A stretch of DNA of 64,000 nt from a bacterium (lineage in GTDB: Bacteria > Planctomycetota > UBA1135 > GCA-002686595), in assembly GCA_024226735.1 (NCBI GenBank), contig JAAELL010000476.1, positions 1-64,000 of the forward strand, read 5' to 3'. Positions within the stretch are counted from its first letter, which is position 1. Every line of letters starts with the position of its first letter. The notes beneath the pieces are model-generated. The model saw only the letters and a list, made by a program, of their open reading frames with translations, was not told where the DNA came from and made no database searches. Below are positions 10,348 through 19,037 of the stretch, piece after piece. The translations under genes were made by a program, and so were the position numbers.

Positions 10348-12318
10348 TCAGCGCAGCAGCACCGCGATCCCGTCCGTCGTGTTCGACGTCGCCCCGTCCC
10401 GGAACCACGCCTGGAAGTGCCACGTCTCGCCCGGGGCGAACACGACGCCCGGCGGCAGCAGCGTCAGGTCCGGGCGGAACGCGAAGCTCCCCGCCGCGCC
10501 CGAGTTCAGGATCGCGCCCCCCGGCGGCTGGTTGAAGCGCACGATGGGAAGTGCGAGGCACAGGTTGCCCGCGCTGCCGCCGAACAGCGGCACGAAGCCG
10601 GGCATCGCGCTCGCGAGGAAGTACCCAAATTCGTTCGTAGGCAAGTCGAGCGCGCGCAGGTGCACGTTGTTGAACGCGACGACCGGCGTGCCGAAGGCCT
10701 CGACGCGCGCGGGCACACCCGTCGAGTTGTTCGTCGCGACGCAGTAGTTCGGGCTCACGCAGTCGTCGAGCAGCGCGTCCCCGTTCCAGTCGCGCGCAGG
10801 GTCGACCGCGATGTCGTACAGGTCGGGCACCGCATCGCCGTCGCAGTCGTCCGAGACGACCTCGGCGACCCCGGGACGCGCAGGCGACGCCGGTTCGTCC
10901 CGCCAGCGTCCGACACCGAGGCCGACCACGGCCCAATCGGCTCCGTCGAGATCGTCCGGCTGCCCGACGCGCCAGTGCTCGAAGCCCGGCGTCTCGCCAC
11001 TGGACCACACGAACGTGCCCTCGACGGCCTGGTCGGTGTAGCCGATCCACGGCGGGCCGCCCTGGGTGAAGTTGTCCACGACAAAAGTGTTCTCGAGATC
11101 GTCGCGCACGGTCGCGAGGTGCCCGCCCCAGAGGACGGCTTGCTCCTCGGCCGTCGGCCAGTCGAGCGTGGGCGTCGCGCGGTACCAGTGCCCCACCGTC
11201 GGGCCCGGCTGCCACTCGCACGCGTCATCCCAGCCGTTGGCGTTCGCGTCGTTCGCAGTCCGCGGGACCGAGTAGACGAGCACGCGCATCTGGAATGGGA
11301 CGCGCGCGACCGTCGCGACGTACTCGCCGTCGATGCACACGTCGAGCCCGAACTCGGTCGCATTCACGGGCGCCGGGATGAGGCGCACGAGTGACCAGGT
11401 CGCCGTGTCGTAGAGCGCGAGATCCCCCCCATTGAAGGGGCTCGACGTCCCGACCGCGAGCAGGCCGTCCGAGAAGCGCAGGCTCACCCGCCGCGGAAGG
11501 TCTCCGCGCTGGCGCAGCGGGAGGCGCGCAACGACGTCCGCAGTCGTCACGTCGTGGATCCAGACGTCGTCCTGGGTGCCGATCGCCACGTGATCGCCGC
11601 CGATCGCGCTCGCGAGGATGCGGCCCGGGCCCGCGATGGCCGCGAGCGGCGTGTTCGTCGTCATGTCGTGGGCGTACGCGCTCCAGGTCGTCTTGTCCTC
11701 ACCGACCACGACGCCGACGACGTTGCCCGCGCGCTCGCCCAGTCCGAGCTCCCACCCGTACGTGCCGAGACCGGTCGGATTGTTGAGCAGGAAGTCGGAG
11801 CTCATCGCCGTCGCTGCGTCGGAGTAGTAGTAGACCCTCGCGGCCCACGGCGCGATCGCCTCGGGCTCCCACACGAGCGCCGCGCCGTCCAGCAGGTCGA
11901 GCCGCGCGCCGTAGTGATCGCAGTACCCGGGCGGCTCCGCGAGCACATTGACGAGCACACCGGAGTCGTAGTGGTACACGGGCGCGCTGCCCGCGAAGTC
12001 GAGGTCCCCGAACGGATCCCCGAACACGACGTACTGATCGTCGATCCCGACGTCGGAGAACCGCGCCCCGGTGATGGGCGAGGGCGGAACGAACAAGATC
12101 TCCTGTCCGGTGAGAACGTCGACCACGTGCCCGCCGATGTTGTCGACGAAACCCACCTTGGGTCCGGTGGGTGAGTCCGACAGCGCGATCGGCGCGGATT
12201 GGATCTGGGTCCCGAGCATGGGGATCTCGGCGACGGGACACTGAGCAGCCGCAACGCCCGGGAATAGAGCGACGAGCGCGGCGATCACGAAGGGCTCGCA
12301 GAAGGGGGCGGTGTGCAT
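10348..12318 (-). CDS. Exported protein: N-terminal propeller, C-type lectin domain and NFTD C-terminal domain
   Basis: The 656-residue protein has a signal peptide ending GVAAAQ. The first 370 residues hold repeated segments such as GDHVAIGTQDDVWIHD and DGEYVATVARV, suggesting a WD40-like or FG-GAP propeller. A C-type lectin-like domain follows (about 400-500), with GHLATVRDDLEN, PPWIGYTDQ, EHWRVGQPDD and WAVVG. A calcium-type DCDGDAVPD loop links to the NFTD domain in the last 140 residues (NSTGVPARVEAFG, LPTNEFGYFL, GNLCLALPIVRFN, PGETWHFQAWFRD). Surface carbohydrate binding is possible but unproven. It converges with the phosphoesterase-like gene, 11 bases apart. Confidence 0.82.
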   Translation of the reverse strand: MHTAPFCEPFVIAALVALFPGVAAAQCPVAEIPMLGTQIQSAPIALSDSPTGPKVGFVDNIGGHVVDVLTGQEILFVPPSPITGARFSDVGIDDQYVVFGDPFGDLDFAGSAPVYHYDSGVLVNVLAEPPGYCDHYGARLDLLDGAALVWEPEAIAPWAARVYYYSDAATAMSSDFLLNNPTGLGTYGWELGLGERAGNVVGVVVGEDKTTWSAYAHDMTTNTPLAAIAGPGRILASAIGGDHVAIGTQDDVWIHDVTTADVVARLPLRQRGDLPRRVSLRFSDGLLAVGTSSPFNGGDLALYDTATWSLVRLIPAPVNATEFGLDVCIDGEYVATVARVPFQMRVLVYSVPRTANDANANGWDDACEWQPGPTVGHWYRATPTLDWPTAEEQAVLWGGHLATVRDDLENTFVVDNFTQGGPPWIGYTDQAVEGTFVWSSGETPGFEHWRVGQPDDLDGADWAVVGLGVGRWRDEPASPARPGVAEVVSDDCDGDAVPDLYDIAVDPARDWNGDALLDDCVSPNYCVATNNSTGVPARVEAFGTPVVAFNNVHLRALDLPTNEFGYFLASAMPGFVPLFGGSAGNLCLALPIVRFNQPPGGAILNSGAAGSFAFRPDLTLLPPGVVFAPGETWHFQAWFRDGATSNTTDGIAVLLR

Positions 12319-12445
12319 CGCACCAACCTAACTCAGCGTGCTCGAGCCCGACATGCCACACGTCCGGAACGCGAGCCTCAGCCCTTCTGAGGAGCGCAGG
12401 ATCGGGGCGTGAAGACCGCTTTCTTCCATCATCCTCTGCTGACGT

Positions 12446-12844
12446 TCACTCCATCTCGAACCAGCGATCCTGCCTCAAGCTCCAGTACGCAATGAGATCG
12501 CGCTCGCTGGTCTTCACCCTCTTGCAATAGTTCAGCCAATAGCCGTGCCAGTACATGGTCTCCATGTATGCCCGGTCCCGCGGTCCCGGGATCTCATCGA
12601 TGTATGGATAGGACCCGGTGAACCTCGATACCGCGATGGGGCGAAGCGCGATTCCAGCCGATGGCTTTCCCACACAACGAGTCTCCAGGACATGGAACGC
12701 CCCGCCAGGCACGATGCTCGTCATGAAGTCTTCGAACTCCTGCTCGACGTGCGTGCGATAGACGCCGGGCGCCCGCCACCCTACCCACCAACAGCTGAGC
12801 GCCAGTGCGAGAACGATCCACCGACGTCGGGACCAGATATTCAT
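12446..12844 (-). CDS. Small membrane-anchored protein of unknown function
   Basis: The 132-residue product has one hydrophobic segment at about residues 9-26 (WIVLALALSCWWVGW) followed by a soluble region rich in aromatic residues (YMETMYWHGYWLNY). Codon use and amino-acid balance look like a real gene and no overlapping frame is better. I do not recognise the family. It lies in the same direction as its neighbours, with about 75 bases to the gene that starts at 14195 and 130 to the lectin-type gene downstream. Confidence 0.6.
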   Translation of the reverse strand: MNIWSRRRWIVLALALSCWWVGWRAPGVYRTHVEQEFEDFMTSIVPGGAFHVLETRCVGKPSAGIALRPIAVSRFTGSYPYIDEIPGPRDRAYMETMYWHGYWLNYCKRVKTSERDLIAYWSLRQDRWFEME

Positions 12845-12920
12845 GGCCCACAGGGTGTACCAAGAATCCCGCCCCTACAGCCCCGGCTCGACCCCGAAAC
12901 GCCGAGCCGAGTCGGCCGGG

Positions 12921-14195
12921 TCAGCGCTTCGGGAACCGCAGCTCGTTGAGTCCCCAGGTCCCGTTCCCGCGCAAGTGCCACTTCGTCCTCACCTCGCCAT
13001 CCCCATTGGCGAGGGCCAGCGTCACGTCGGCTTCGCCCTTGGCGTAGTCGCTCGCCCGAGTGTCGAGGACCGCGGGAAACTTCGACCAGATCCGGCCCAG
13101 CGCAGCGTCTTCGATCGAGTCGCGCATGCGCGCCTGGTTGTCGTCGGAGAAGAACACCGCGATCGCATCCGGGTCGGACGCCTTCCACGCGTCGAGGAAC
13201 TTCGCGAGGGTCGGCTCGAGCGGGGGCACCGGCAGATCGAGACGGAAGAGCGACCAGCGCTGGTCCTTCAGCTGCCAGCTCGCCGTCAGCGTGATCTCCC
13301 CCAGCGCGTAGTCGACGAGCGTCTCGCCCGCGTCCTCGCGGATTGCCCCGACCGGAAGGTGCGGTCGGGCGTCTCCCCAGCCGTGGCCATCGAGGACACC
13401 GTCGAGCCACGTGATCTGCTGTTCGCGCACGCGCTCGTCGAAGTGCCCACCGACGGTCGCCAGGTCCGAGCCGTTCCAGGCCGCCTCGAACTCAGCGAGC
13501 GTGGGAGCCAGCTCCGGTGGACGCAATCCCCCGAGGACGGCGCCCGTGCCGATCGCGCTTGCAAGGATGATCGCGGCCACGGCCGCGCCCGACGCGTACC
13601 ACGTGCGCGTCGCTGCACGGTGCATCGCGCCGAGAAGGCGCTCGTGCCGCTCCTCGGGCGTGCGGCCCTTCAGCGAGCGACGCGTCGCAATGCTCGCGTG
13701 GTGCAAGATGTAGAGGTCCTTGTGTCTCTCGATCAGCCGGCGGAAGCGCAGCGTCGGGATGACGGCGGCCCAGAGCAGGACCGCGAGCACTGCACTCGCG
13801 GGGAACGCGAGGCCGAGAGGGTTGGGGCCAACGAAGTGGGCCACAGCGACGGCCGTGGCGAGCGTCGCGATCACGACGTTCCAGACGAACGGCTTGAAGA
13901 GGATGTGCAGCGCGCCCATGACCAGCAGGGCCGAGAGCAGCGTCGTCAGCGCGACGACCTGCACACCTCCGCGTTGGGGAACCTCAATCCGCGCGAGGGC
14001 GAGGATCGCAAACAGTGTCACGAGCGCATAGGCGAGCGCGCCCAGCCGGTAGAACCACGTCACGCCGGCCATCCAGCGGTACGCTTCCTTGAGCGCGCCG
14101 CCCGCGTCCTGCCGCAACATCGCCGCGGCCTCGCTCTTCGAGAGCGGCACCACCTCGGCGACATCGCTCGTCACTGCCTCGTTGCGCCCGGTCAT
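12921..14195 (-). CDS. Multi-pass membrane protein with two NTF2-like repeats
   Basis: The ATG at 14195 is preceded by GGGAGGTG six bases away, which decides it over the in-frame start at 14210. About 424 residues. Four to five hydrophobic segments lie between residues 40 and 230 (for example WFYRLGALAYALVTLFAIL and VVIATLATAVAVAHFVG). Two related soluble repeats follow, from LAPTLAEFEAAWNGSD and LEPTLAKFLDAWKASD; each has the helix-then-sheet look of NTF2/SnoaL domains, ending SLFRLDL and GLNELRF. No catalytic site is obvious. Function unknown. Confidence 0.72.
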   Translation of the reverse strand: MTGRNEAVTSDVAEVVPLSKSEAAAMLRQDAGGALKEAYRWMAGVTWFYRLGALAYALVTLFAILALARIEVPQRGGVQVVALTTLLSALLVMGALHILFKPFVWNVVIATLATAVAVAHFVGPNPLGLAFPASAVLAVLLWAAVIPTLRFRRLIERHKDLYILHHASIATRRSLKGRTPEERHERLLGAMHRAATRTWYASGAAVAAIILASAIGTGAVLGGLRPPELAPTLAEFEAAWNGSDLATVGGHFDERVREQQITWLDGVLDGHGWGDARPHLPVGAIREDAGETLVDYALGEITLTASWQLKDQRWSLFRLDLPVPPLEPTLAKFLDAWKASDPDAIAVFFSDDNQARMRDSIEDAALGRIWSKFPAVLDTRASDYAKGEADVTLALANGDGEVRTKWHLRGNGTWGLNELRFPKR

Positions 14196-14365
14196 CGACA
14201 CCTCCCGCAAGCTGGATACGATCGGGTATGGCCTTCGACCTACCGTAGTCGTCGCACGCGACAGGAGGAGTCGCCAAAGTGCGTAGAGAAGGGGGGCTTC
14301 GATTCCACCTCGCTGCGCCCTTCAAGCCCGGCCGCCTCCGGACTTCGCCGCCAGCCGGGACCCGT

Positions 14366-15184
14366 TCAAACCGGTCGGCCAACGGCGAAGACGGCCTCCA
14401 TCTTGTGCACGAGCTCCGCGGGAGTGAGGTGCTCGAGTCGCGCCCGGACGCGCGCCACGCAGCTCGAGCGCGCCTCGGGCGCGAGGGATCTCAGCCGACG
14501 CGCGTGTCCGCCGCAGTGCACGCGCGTATCGAGCAGCTCGGCGGCGGTCCATGCGTGATCGACGTGCGCCGTCCAGGTGCGCACGGGCGTCAGCCGAGCT
14601 GCGCGCAAGAGCCCGGCCAGCTTCTCCTCGCTGTCGGTCTCCGCGAGTCTGCGGACTTCCGCCGGCATCGGGTCTTCGCTCGCGCCATGCGCGTCCAGCT
14701 CCTCGGTGAAGAGCACCGCGCCCGGAAGCCGGTCTTCCACCCAAGTAGCGAGGCCGACCTCCCCTCCCGGTCGGAGCGTCCGACCTGCCTCGCGCAGCGC
14801 CCGCACGGGGTCCGGGACGTGGAAGAGCATGAACGCCAGGACGAGCGCGTCGACGCAAGAGTCTCCGAGCGCAAGGCGCTGTGCATCCATCACCGCGAGG
14901 GGAGCGTCGCGCGAGCGCGAGCGAGCGACGCGCAGCATGCCCTCAGAGAGGTCCGCGCCCACGACCAACGCACCGGAAGCCCGCCGCCCGAGGGCAGGCA
15001 GGAGCGACCCGGTTCCAGCGCCGGCGTCGACGACGACGCGCGCGTGCTCGAGAGCGAGCGCCGCCACCAGCATTTCTCCCAGCGGGGCCAGGACCGGGCC
15101 CCAGGAGCGGGCGTAGTCCTCGGCGACGTGCGAGTAGTACGCGCGCAGCGCGTCCGGCGGATCGTCTGGTGCTGGATCGAGCAT
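14366..15184 (-). CDS. Class I SAM-dependent methyltransferase
   Basis: The 272-residue protein shows the Rossmann methyltransferase motif I VVVDAGAGTGSLLPAL near residue 52, an acidic end of strand 2 (VVGADLSEGML), motif II-like ADALVLAFMLFHVPDPVRALREA (DALVLAFMLFHV), and RTLRPGGEVGL as the post-motif loop. This is the UbiE/COQ5-like methyltransferase 11 and 25 pattern. Substrate unknown. Its frame is well separated from neighbours and its role cannot be drawn from context. Confidence 0.88.
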   Translation of the reverse strand: MLDPAPDDPPDALRAYYSHVAEDYARSWGPVLAPLGEMLVAALALEHARVVVDAGAGTGSLLPALGRRASGALVVGADLSEGMLRVARSRSRDAPLAVMDAQRLALGDSCVDALVLAFMLFHVPDPVRALREAGRTLRPGGEVGLATWVEDRLPGAVLFTEELDAHGASEDPMPAEVRRLAETDSEEKLAGLLRAARLTPVRTWTAHVDHAWTAAELLDTRVHCGGHARRLRSLAPEARSSCVARVRARLEHLTPAELVHKMEAVFAVGRPV

Positions 15185-15261
15185 TGGCCCAGTATGCTCG
15201 CCTGCGACCGAGCCAGCTCGCTCCGAACACCGTCAATCGACGGTGCCCGGAGCAGCACGGA

Positions 15262-16449
15262 TCAAAGGAACGCCACGCCGCTTGAGTCCGAGAAGTTGCT
15301 CGTTCCACCGTCGCGGTACCAAGCCTGGAAGTAGCGCGTCTCGCCAGCCATGACAGCGGGCACCGGCCCGAACGAACCGTCTGTCGGCAGGGACGACGGC
15401 CCCCCTCCGGCCGTAGCTTGTGACGTGCCGCCAGCGTCGAACTGGAACACGTGACCCAGTGCCGCCTGGTTGTAGCGAAACTGCGGTCCCCCGATGCAGA
15501 TCAGGCCCGCCGCTCCGGGGGGCACGATGTAGAGCCCCGCATTGGGGCCGCTCAGGAAGTAGCCGAAGTTGGCGGGCGGTCCCTGCGCGACCGACGCGTA
15601 GAGCGAATCACCGGCCACACCGGTGCCGAGCAGGTGGAGCTCGGCAGGTACGCCCGTCGAGTTCGACAACGCCATGCAGGCCAGATCGGGAAAGCTCGGG
15701 TCGCCGACGGGATCGCCGATGAGTTGCAGCGGCAGCTCGTCGAACGAAGCTTGCGCGTTGCCCGCGCAACCGAACGCGCGCGGATCGGTCGGCCGCGGCG
15801 AGGTCCCGCTCATCCTGACCAGGGCGTTGCCCGGCACCCCGTAGTTCGCCGGCACTGCCGGCTGGTTCGCGCACGCCTCCCCCACGCCCGAGGAGTCGAG
15901 GCCCCATTCGACCCAGTACGTGGCGTTCTCCTCCAAGTACACCTCGACCTCGGCATCGGCGTACATGATGGGCCAGTTCGTGAGCTGCTGGGTGCCCGGA
16001 CCCGGCACGCGAAAGAAGCCGGTCCAACCCGTGTCCTCGAGGACGTCTTCCCCGAGGTCGCCGGCGACGACCTCGGCCCCCGGGCTGTACGGAACGTCGT
16101 TCCAGAAGCGCACCCCCATCCGCGTGATCGTCGACGCGGGCGGCGACGTCTGGCCGTCGTCGCAGGCGAACGCGAAGACGCGGACGCGCTTCACGAGCCA
16201 ACCCGACCCGTTCGGTACGTCACTGATGGTGACGTCCTCCATCACGCTGTCGTCCTGCCGGAACGAGTTGGCTTGGTGGCCCATGAAGCAATTGTGACGC
16301 TCGCCGAAGCCCGCGGCAGGGTGCGAGACGATGAGCGGCTGATCGAACAGCAGCTGCTGGCCCCATGCCGAAGTCGTGAGCGCGCCCGTGCCCGCCTCGC
16401 AAGCCGCCGCAACCGCGAGGACCGTGAAGATGTTTGCTTTGTTTTCCAT
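15262..16449 (-). CDS. Exported protein with NFTD C-terminal domain, subtype with GPNAG
   Basis: The ATG at 16449 follows AGGAGG by about ten bases and starts a signal peptide ending SAWGQ, so I prefer it to the longer frame from 16500. Of 395 residues, 1-255 are of unknown fold with strand-rich phrasing (MGVRFWNDVPYSPGAEVV, YWVEWGLDSSG). The last 140 residues are an NFTD domain of a variant type: NSTGVPAELHLLG, FGYFLSGPNAGLYIVPPG, ICIGGPQFRYN, LPTDGSFGPVPAV, GETRYFQAWYRD. The L-type lectin gene at 35001 shares this variant. It lies 100 bases downstream of another exported gene in the same direction. Confidence 0.82.
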   Translation of the reverse strand: MENKANIFTVLAVAAACEAGTGALTTSAWGQQLLFDQPLIVSHPAAGFGERHNCFMGHQANSFRQDDSVMEDVTISDVPNGSGWLVKRVRVFAFACDDGQTSPPASTITRMGVRFWNDVPYSPGAEVVAGDLGEDVLEDTGWTGFFRVPGPGTQQLTNWPIMYADAEVEVYLEENATYWVEWGLDSSGVGEACANQPAVPANYGVPGNALVRMSGTSPRPTDPRAFGCAGNAQASFDELPLQLIGDPVGDPSFPDLACMALSNSTGVPAELHLLGTGVAGDSLYASVAQGPPANFGYFLSGPNAGLYIVPPGAAGLICIGGPQFRYNQAALGHVFQFDAGGTSQATAGGGPSSLPTDGSFGPVPAVMAGETRYFQAWYRDGGTSNFSDSSGVAFL

Positions 16450-16546
16450 TTTCGTCGTCCTCCTCAGTTGATGACCAGCCACCTGGCCAGCCCGTTCCAC
16501 CCGATTTGCGGGTCGTCACCGGATCCCGAGATCAGCTCGGCATGCG

Positions 16547-17137
16547 TCATGCGCTGACGATGTCGAGCGAGACCGACCTGAGGTTCTCGGGCGTGAGGCC
16601 GGGATCGCTCAGGAACCGGATCTCGATAGCGCGCTCGTCCGCGGTGTCGATCGCTCCTACCGGGATCTCGAGCACGATGAACTCATCGCCGTCGTCGACG
16701 ATCACCTCCACGGGGCACCCGTCTTCTTCACTGCCCTCCGGGTACGTGTAGAGCTCATAGTCGCATCCGTACTGCACGCCGCCGGTGCCGGTGAGCTGCA
16801 GGGTGACGTGGTACTCGAAGTTGACGTTCTCGAAGTCTCCCGGAGGTGCAGAGCGCCAGGGCGTCTCGTCGAGCTCGTCGGTGAGCCACACGCGAACGAC
16901 GCTGGGGTTGGTGTTCTTGTCGTTGCAGGGCACGGGCACCCCGGAAGGCGCTCCGTGCCCGCCGCCGTCGTTGTCCGCCTCGATTCCGGGCAAGACGTAA
17001 CGCGACGGTGCAGCCCCTGGTGTCTGCTTGGAGAAGTGTAAGTAGAGCTCGTTCTGGGCGAGCGCCCTCGACTCGACGGCGACGACGACCGTCAAGCCGG
17101 CACACGCCAAGCGCACGAGTGAGCGGTGAACATCCAT
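16547..17137 (-). CDS. Exported protein of unknown function
   Basis: I chose the ATG at 17137, preceded by GGAGAG, because it starts a signal peptide ending SRALAQ. The frame is open to 17206. The mature part is about 170 residues, acidic, with alternating strand patterns (VNFEYHVTLQLTGTGG, FIVLEIPVGAIDT), suggesting an all-beta domain. It has no NFTD domain. It precedes the NFTD gene ending at 15262 in the same direction, so they may be co-transcribed. Family not recognised. Confidence 0.68.
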   Translation of the reverse strand: MDVHRSLVRLACAGLTVVVAVESRALAQNELYLHFSKQTPGAAPSRYVLPGIEADNDGGGHGAPSGVPVPCNDKNTNPSVVRVWLTDELDETPWRSAPPGDFENVNFEYHVTLQLTGTGGVQYGCDYELYTYPEGSEEDGCPVEVIVDDGDEFIVLEIPVGAIDTADERAIEIRFLSDPGLTPENLRSVSLDIVSA

Positions 17138-17237
17138 GTTTCTCTCCGATCCTGGTATTGCTCCATGGGGGGCAGCGACGAGGGCCCCTCGGTCGAGGCC
17201 AACCACCTCTGACCGAACGGCCTCGAGGGTGACCTCG

Positions 17238-18614
17238 TCAGCACTCGGACCGGCGAGCCGAGATCTCCGTTGGAATCGGAAGGATTCTCACGGACGGGTC
17301 GCCGCGGCAAATGCGAGCGCGTACCTGAGCACGGAAGCTCGCGCGACGCCGGCGTTGGCGATCCCCTTCGTAGAGCCGGTCGCACAGCCACAACAGGCCT
17401 TCACGCAGTTGCTCGGGCGTCATGCCCGCGGGTCGCACGTTGACGTCGAAGAGCGTGCACAGGTCCCACCGTCCAGGTCGAAGGATGCGCCCCTCGTCCG
17501 CCAATCGGGCGTGGACGGGCGTTCCCGGAAACGGCGTCAAGACCGTGACCTGAACGTCGTAGAGCCCGGCCTCCTCGGCGCAGCGCAGCACGCGCTCGAA
17601 GATCGATGGATCCTGCCCGTCCAGGCCGAGCACGAAGCAACCGTTGACGGTGATGCCGTGGGCCTGGATGCGACGTACGTCCTGAATCGCGCGCGTCGCG
17701 CGACGAGCCTTGAAGTCAGAGCGCTGCTCGATCCCGCGCAGAGCGCGTGCATCGGGGCTCTCCAGGCCGACCAGGACCTGGCGGCAGCCGGCGCGCGCCA
17801 TCGCTGCGAGCAGCACTGGGTCATCGGCAACCGAGAGGTCGGTCTCGGTGAACCAGCGCAGCTTGAACGGCTCGAGTGCACGGCACAGCTCCAGGCCCCA
17901 CGACCGGTCGACGAACGTGTTGTCGTCCGCCAGCTCGAGGAAAGCGTCCGGCTGTTCGCGCAGCACCGCACGGACGTCGCGCACGACGTGGGCCACCGGC
18001 CGCTTGCGATACGGGCGGCGCAGCATCACGGTCGACGCGCAGAAGTCGCAACGCCACGGGCAACCGCGCACGGTCTGGACCGTGTAGCGCCCGTACCGGC
18101 GTCGACCCAGGAGATCGTAGCGCGGCACCGGCAACCGCCCCACGTCGACGGGTGCAAGCTCATCGGCGAGCAGGACGCGGGGCGCGGCGCGACGCTCGGC
18201 GAGCCGCACGACCTCGGGCCACGCCCGCTCGCCTTCACCGGCGACCACGTAGTCGGCGTGGAGCGCCGCTTCATCGGGAAGTGCGGTGGCGTGCAAGCCG
18301 CCGAGAGCGACCCGCACGCCGCTGGCCCGCAGGCGGTCCGCGATGGCGTACGCCTCGAAGGCTTGCGCGGACAGGGTGCTGATCGCGATCAGCTCGCAAT
18401 CCTCCAGCTCGGGAGGGAACTCGCCAGCCAAGGCCTCGGCGTAGACGAGCTCGTGCCCCGGCGGTGTGCAGGCGGCGATCGAGAGCAACCCCAAGCTGGG
18501 CAGCGCTGCCACCTGGCGCCCGCGTTCGATCAAACCGGGCAGCGTGAGGCCGCGACGTAAGAGCTCGGGGTCGTGGGCACGCAGCCCGCTCATTGCGAGG
18601 AATCCGATGCGCAT
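17238..18614 (-). CDS. B12-binding-domain radical SAM protein
   Basis: In this 458-residue protein, residues 1-145 look like a cobalamin-binding fold (ALPSLGLLSIAA, VRVALGGLHATALP, ADYVVAGEGE). The radical SAM core starts at CPWRCDFC with cysteines 185, 189 and 192, the CxxxCxxC that holds the 4Fe-4S cluster. Further marks are ADDNTFVD, VLVGLESPD and VNGCFVLGLDGQD. Members of this superfamily methylate or rearrange unactivated carbons or work as MiaB/hopanoid-type enzymes; the substrate here is open. A small membrane protein gene lies 15 bases upstream in the same direction. Confidence 0.9.
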   Translation of the reverse strand: MRIGFLAMSGLRAHDPELLRRGLTLPGLIERGRQVAALPSLGLLSIAACTPPGHELVYAEALAGEFPPELEDCELIAISTLSAQAFEAYAIADRLRASGVRVALGGLHATALPDEAALHADYVVAGEGERAWPEVVRLAERRAAPRVLLADELAPVDVGRLPVPRYDLLGRRRYGRYTVQTVRGCPWRCDFCASTVMLRRPYRKRPVAHVVRDVRAVLREQPDAFLELADDNTFVDRSWGLELCRALEPFKLRWFTETDLSVADDPVLLAAMARAGCRQVLVGLESPDARALRGIEQRSDFKARRATRAIQDVRRIQAHGITVNGCFVLGLDGQDPSIFERVLRCAEEAGLYDVQVTVLTPFPGTPVHARLADEGRILRPGRWDLCTLFDVNVRPAGMTPEQLREGLLWLCDRLYEGDRQRRRRASFRAQVRARICRGDPSVRILPIPTEISARRSEC

Positions 18615-18629
18615 TGCGTTCCTTCGAGC

Positions 18630-19022
18630 TCAGGGGAGGTGGATGAAGGCCGCCGTCACGGCGACGAGGAGGGCGAGAACGGGTACGGCGAACAGCGGTC
18701 GAAGCGTCGGCCGCCAGGCGACGGCCGCGCACACCAGAGGCATGGCCAGGGATCCGACCTGCAAGCCGACGCTGCACAGCTGCTCCGCTCGCGAGCCCGG
18801 ATGCACACACGGAGTCAGGGCCCAGAGCACGTTGAGCGTGCCCAGCGCGATGAGCGCCACGTGTCCCAGCCGCAGCAAGCGGCGCGGCAGGCTCGCGTAA
18901 CCACCGAGGAATCCCTCACGATGGAAACGCGAGCCCAGCACGGCACCCGAGACCAGGCCGGTCAGGATCAAGAACCAGCCCAATCCGAGGTGCGGATCAT
19001 GGATCGAGTCGAGTCCGTGCAT
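18630..19022 (-). CDS. Small four-helix membrane protein
   Basis: The 130 residues contain four likely membrane helices (LGWFLILTGLVSGAVLG, RLGHVALIALGTLNVLWAL, AMPLVCAAVAW and LFAVPVLALLVAVTAAFI). A conserved-looking LNVLWALTPCVHP lies between helices 2 and 3. The start at 19022 overlaps nothing. It lies 15 bases upstream of the radical SAM gene in the same direction, which suggests one operon. Family not recognised. Confidence 0.65.
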   Translation of the reverse strand: MHGLDSIHDPHLGLGWFLILTGLVSGAVLGSRFHREGFLGGYASLPRRLLRLGHVALIALGTLNVLWALTPCVHPGSRAEQLCSVGLQVGSLAMPLVCAAVAWRPTLRPLFAVPVLALLVAVTAAFIHLP

Positions 19023-19037
19023 GCCGGCCGCCGGCTC

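Noticed and set aside
12843-14558. Plus-strand frame of 571 codons
   Set aside because: It runs opposite the membrane protein gene with a good ribosome binding site and NTF2-like repeats; the plus frame is compositionally a shadow.
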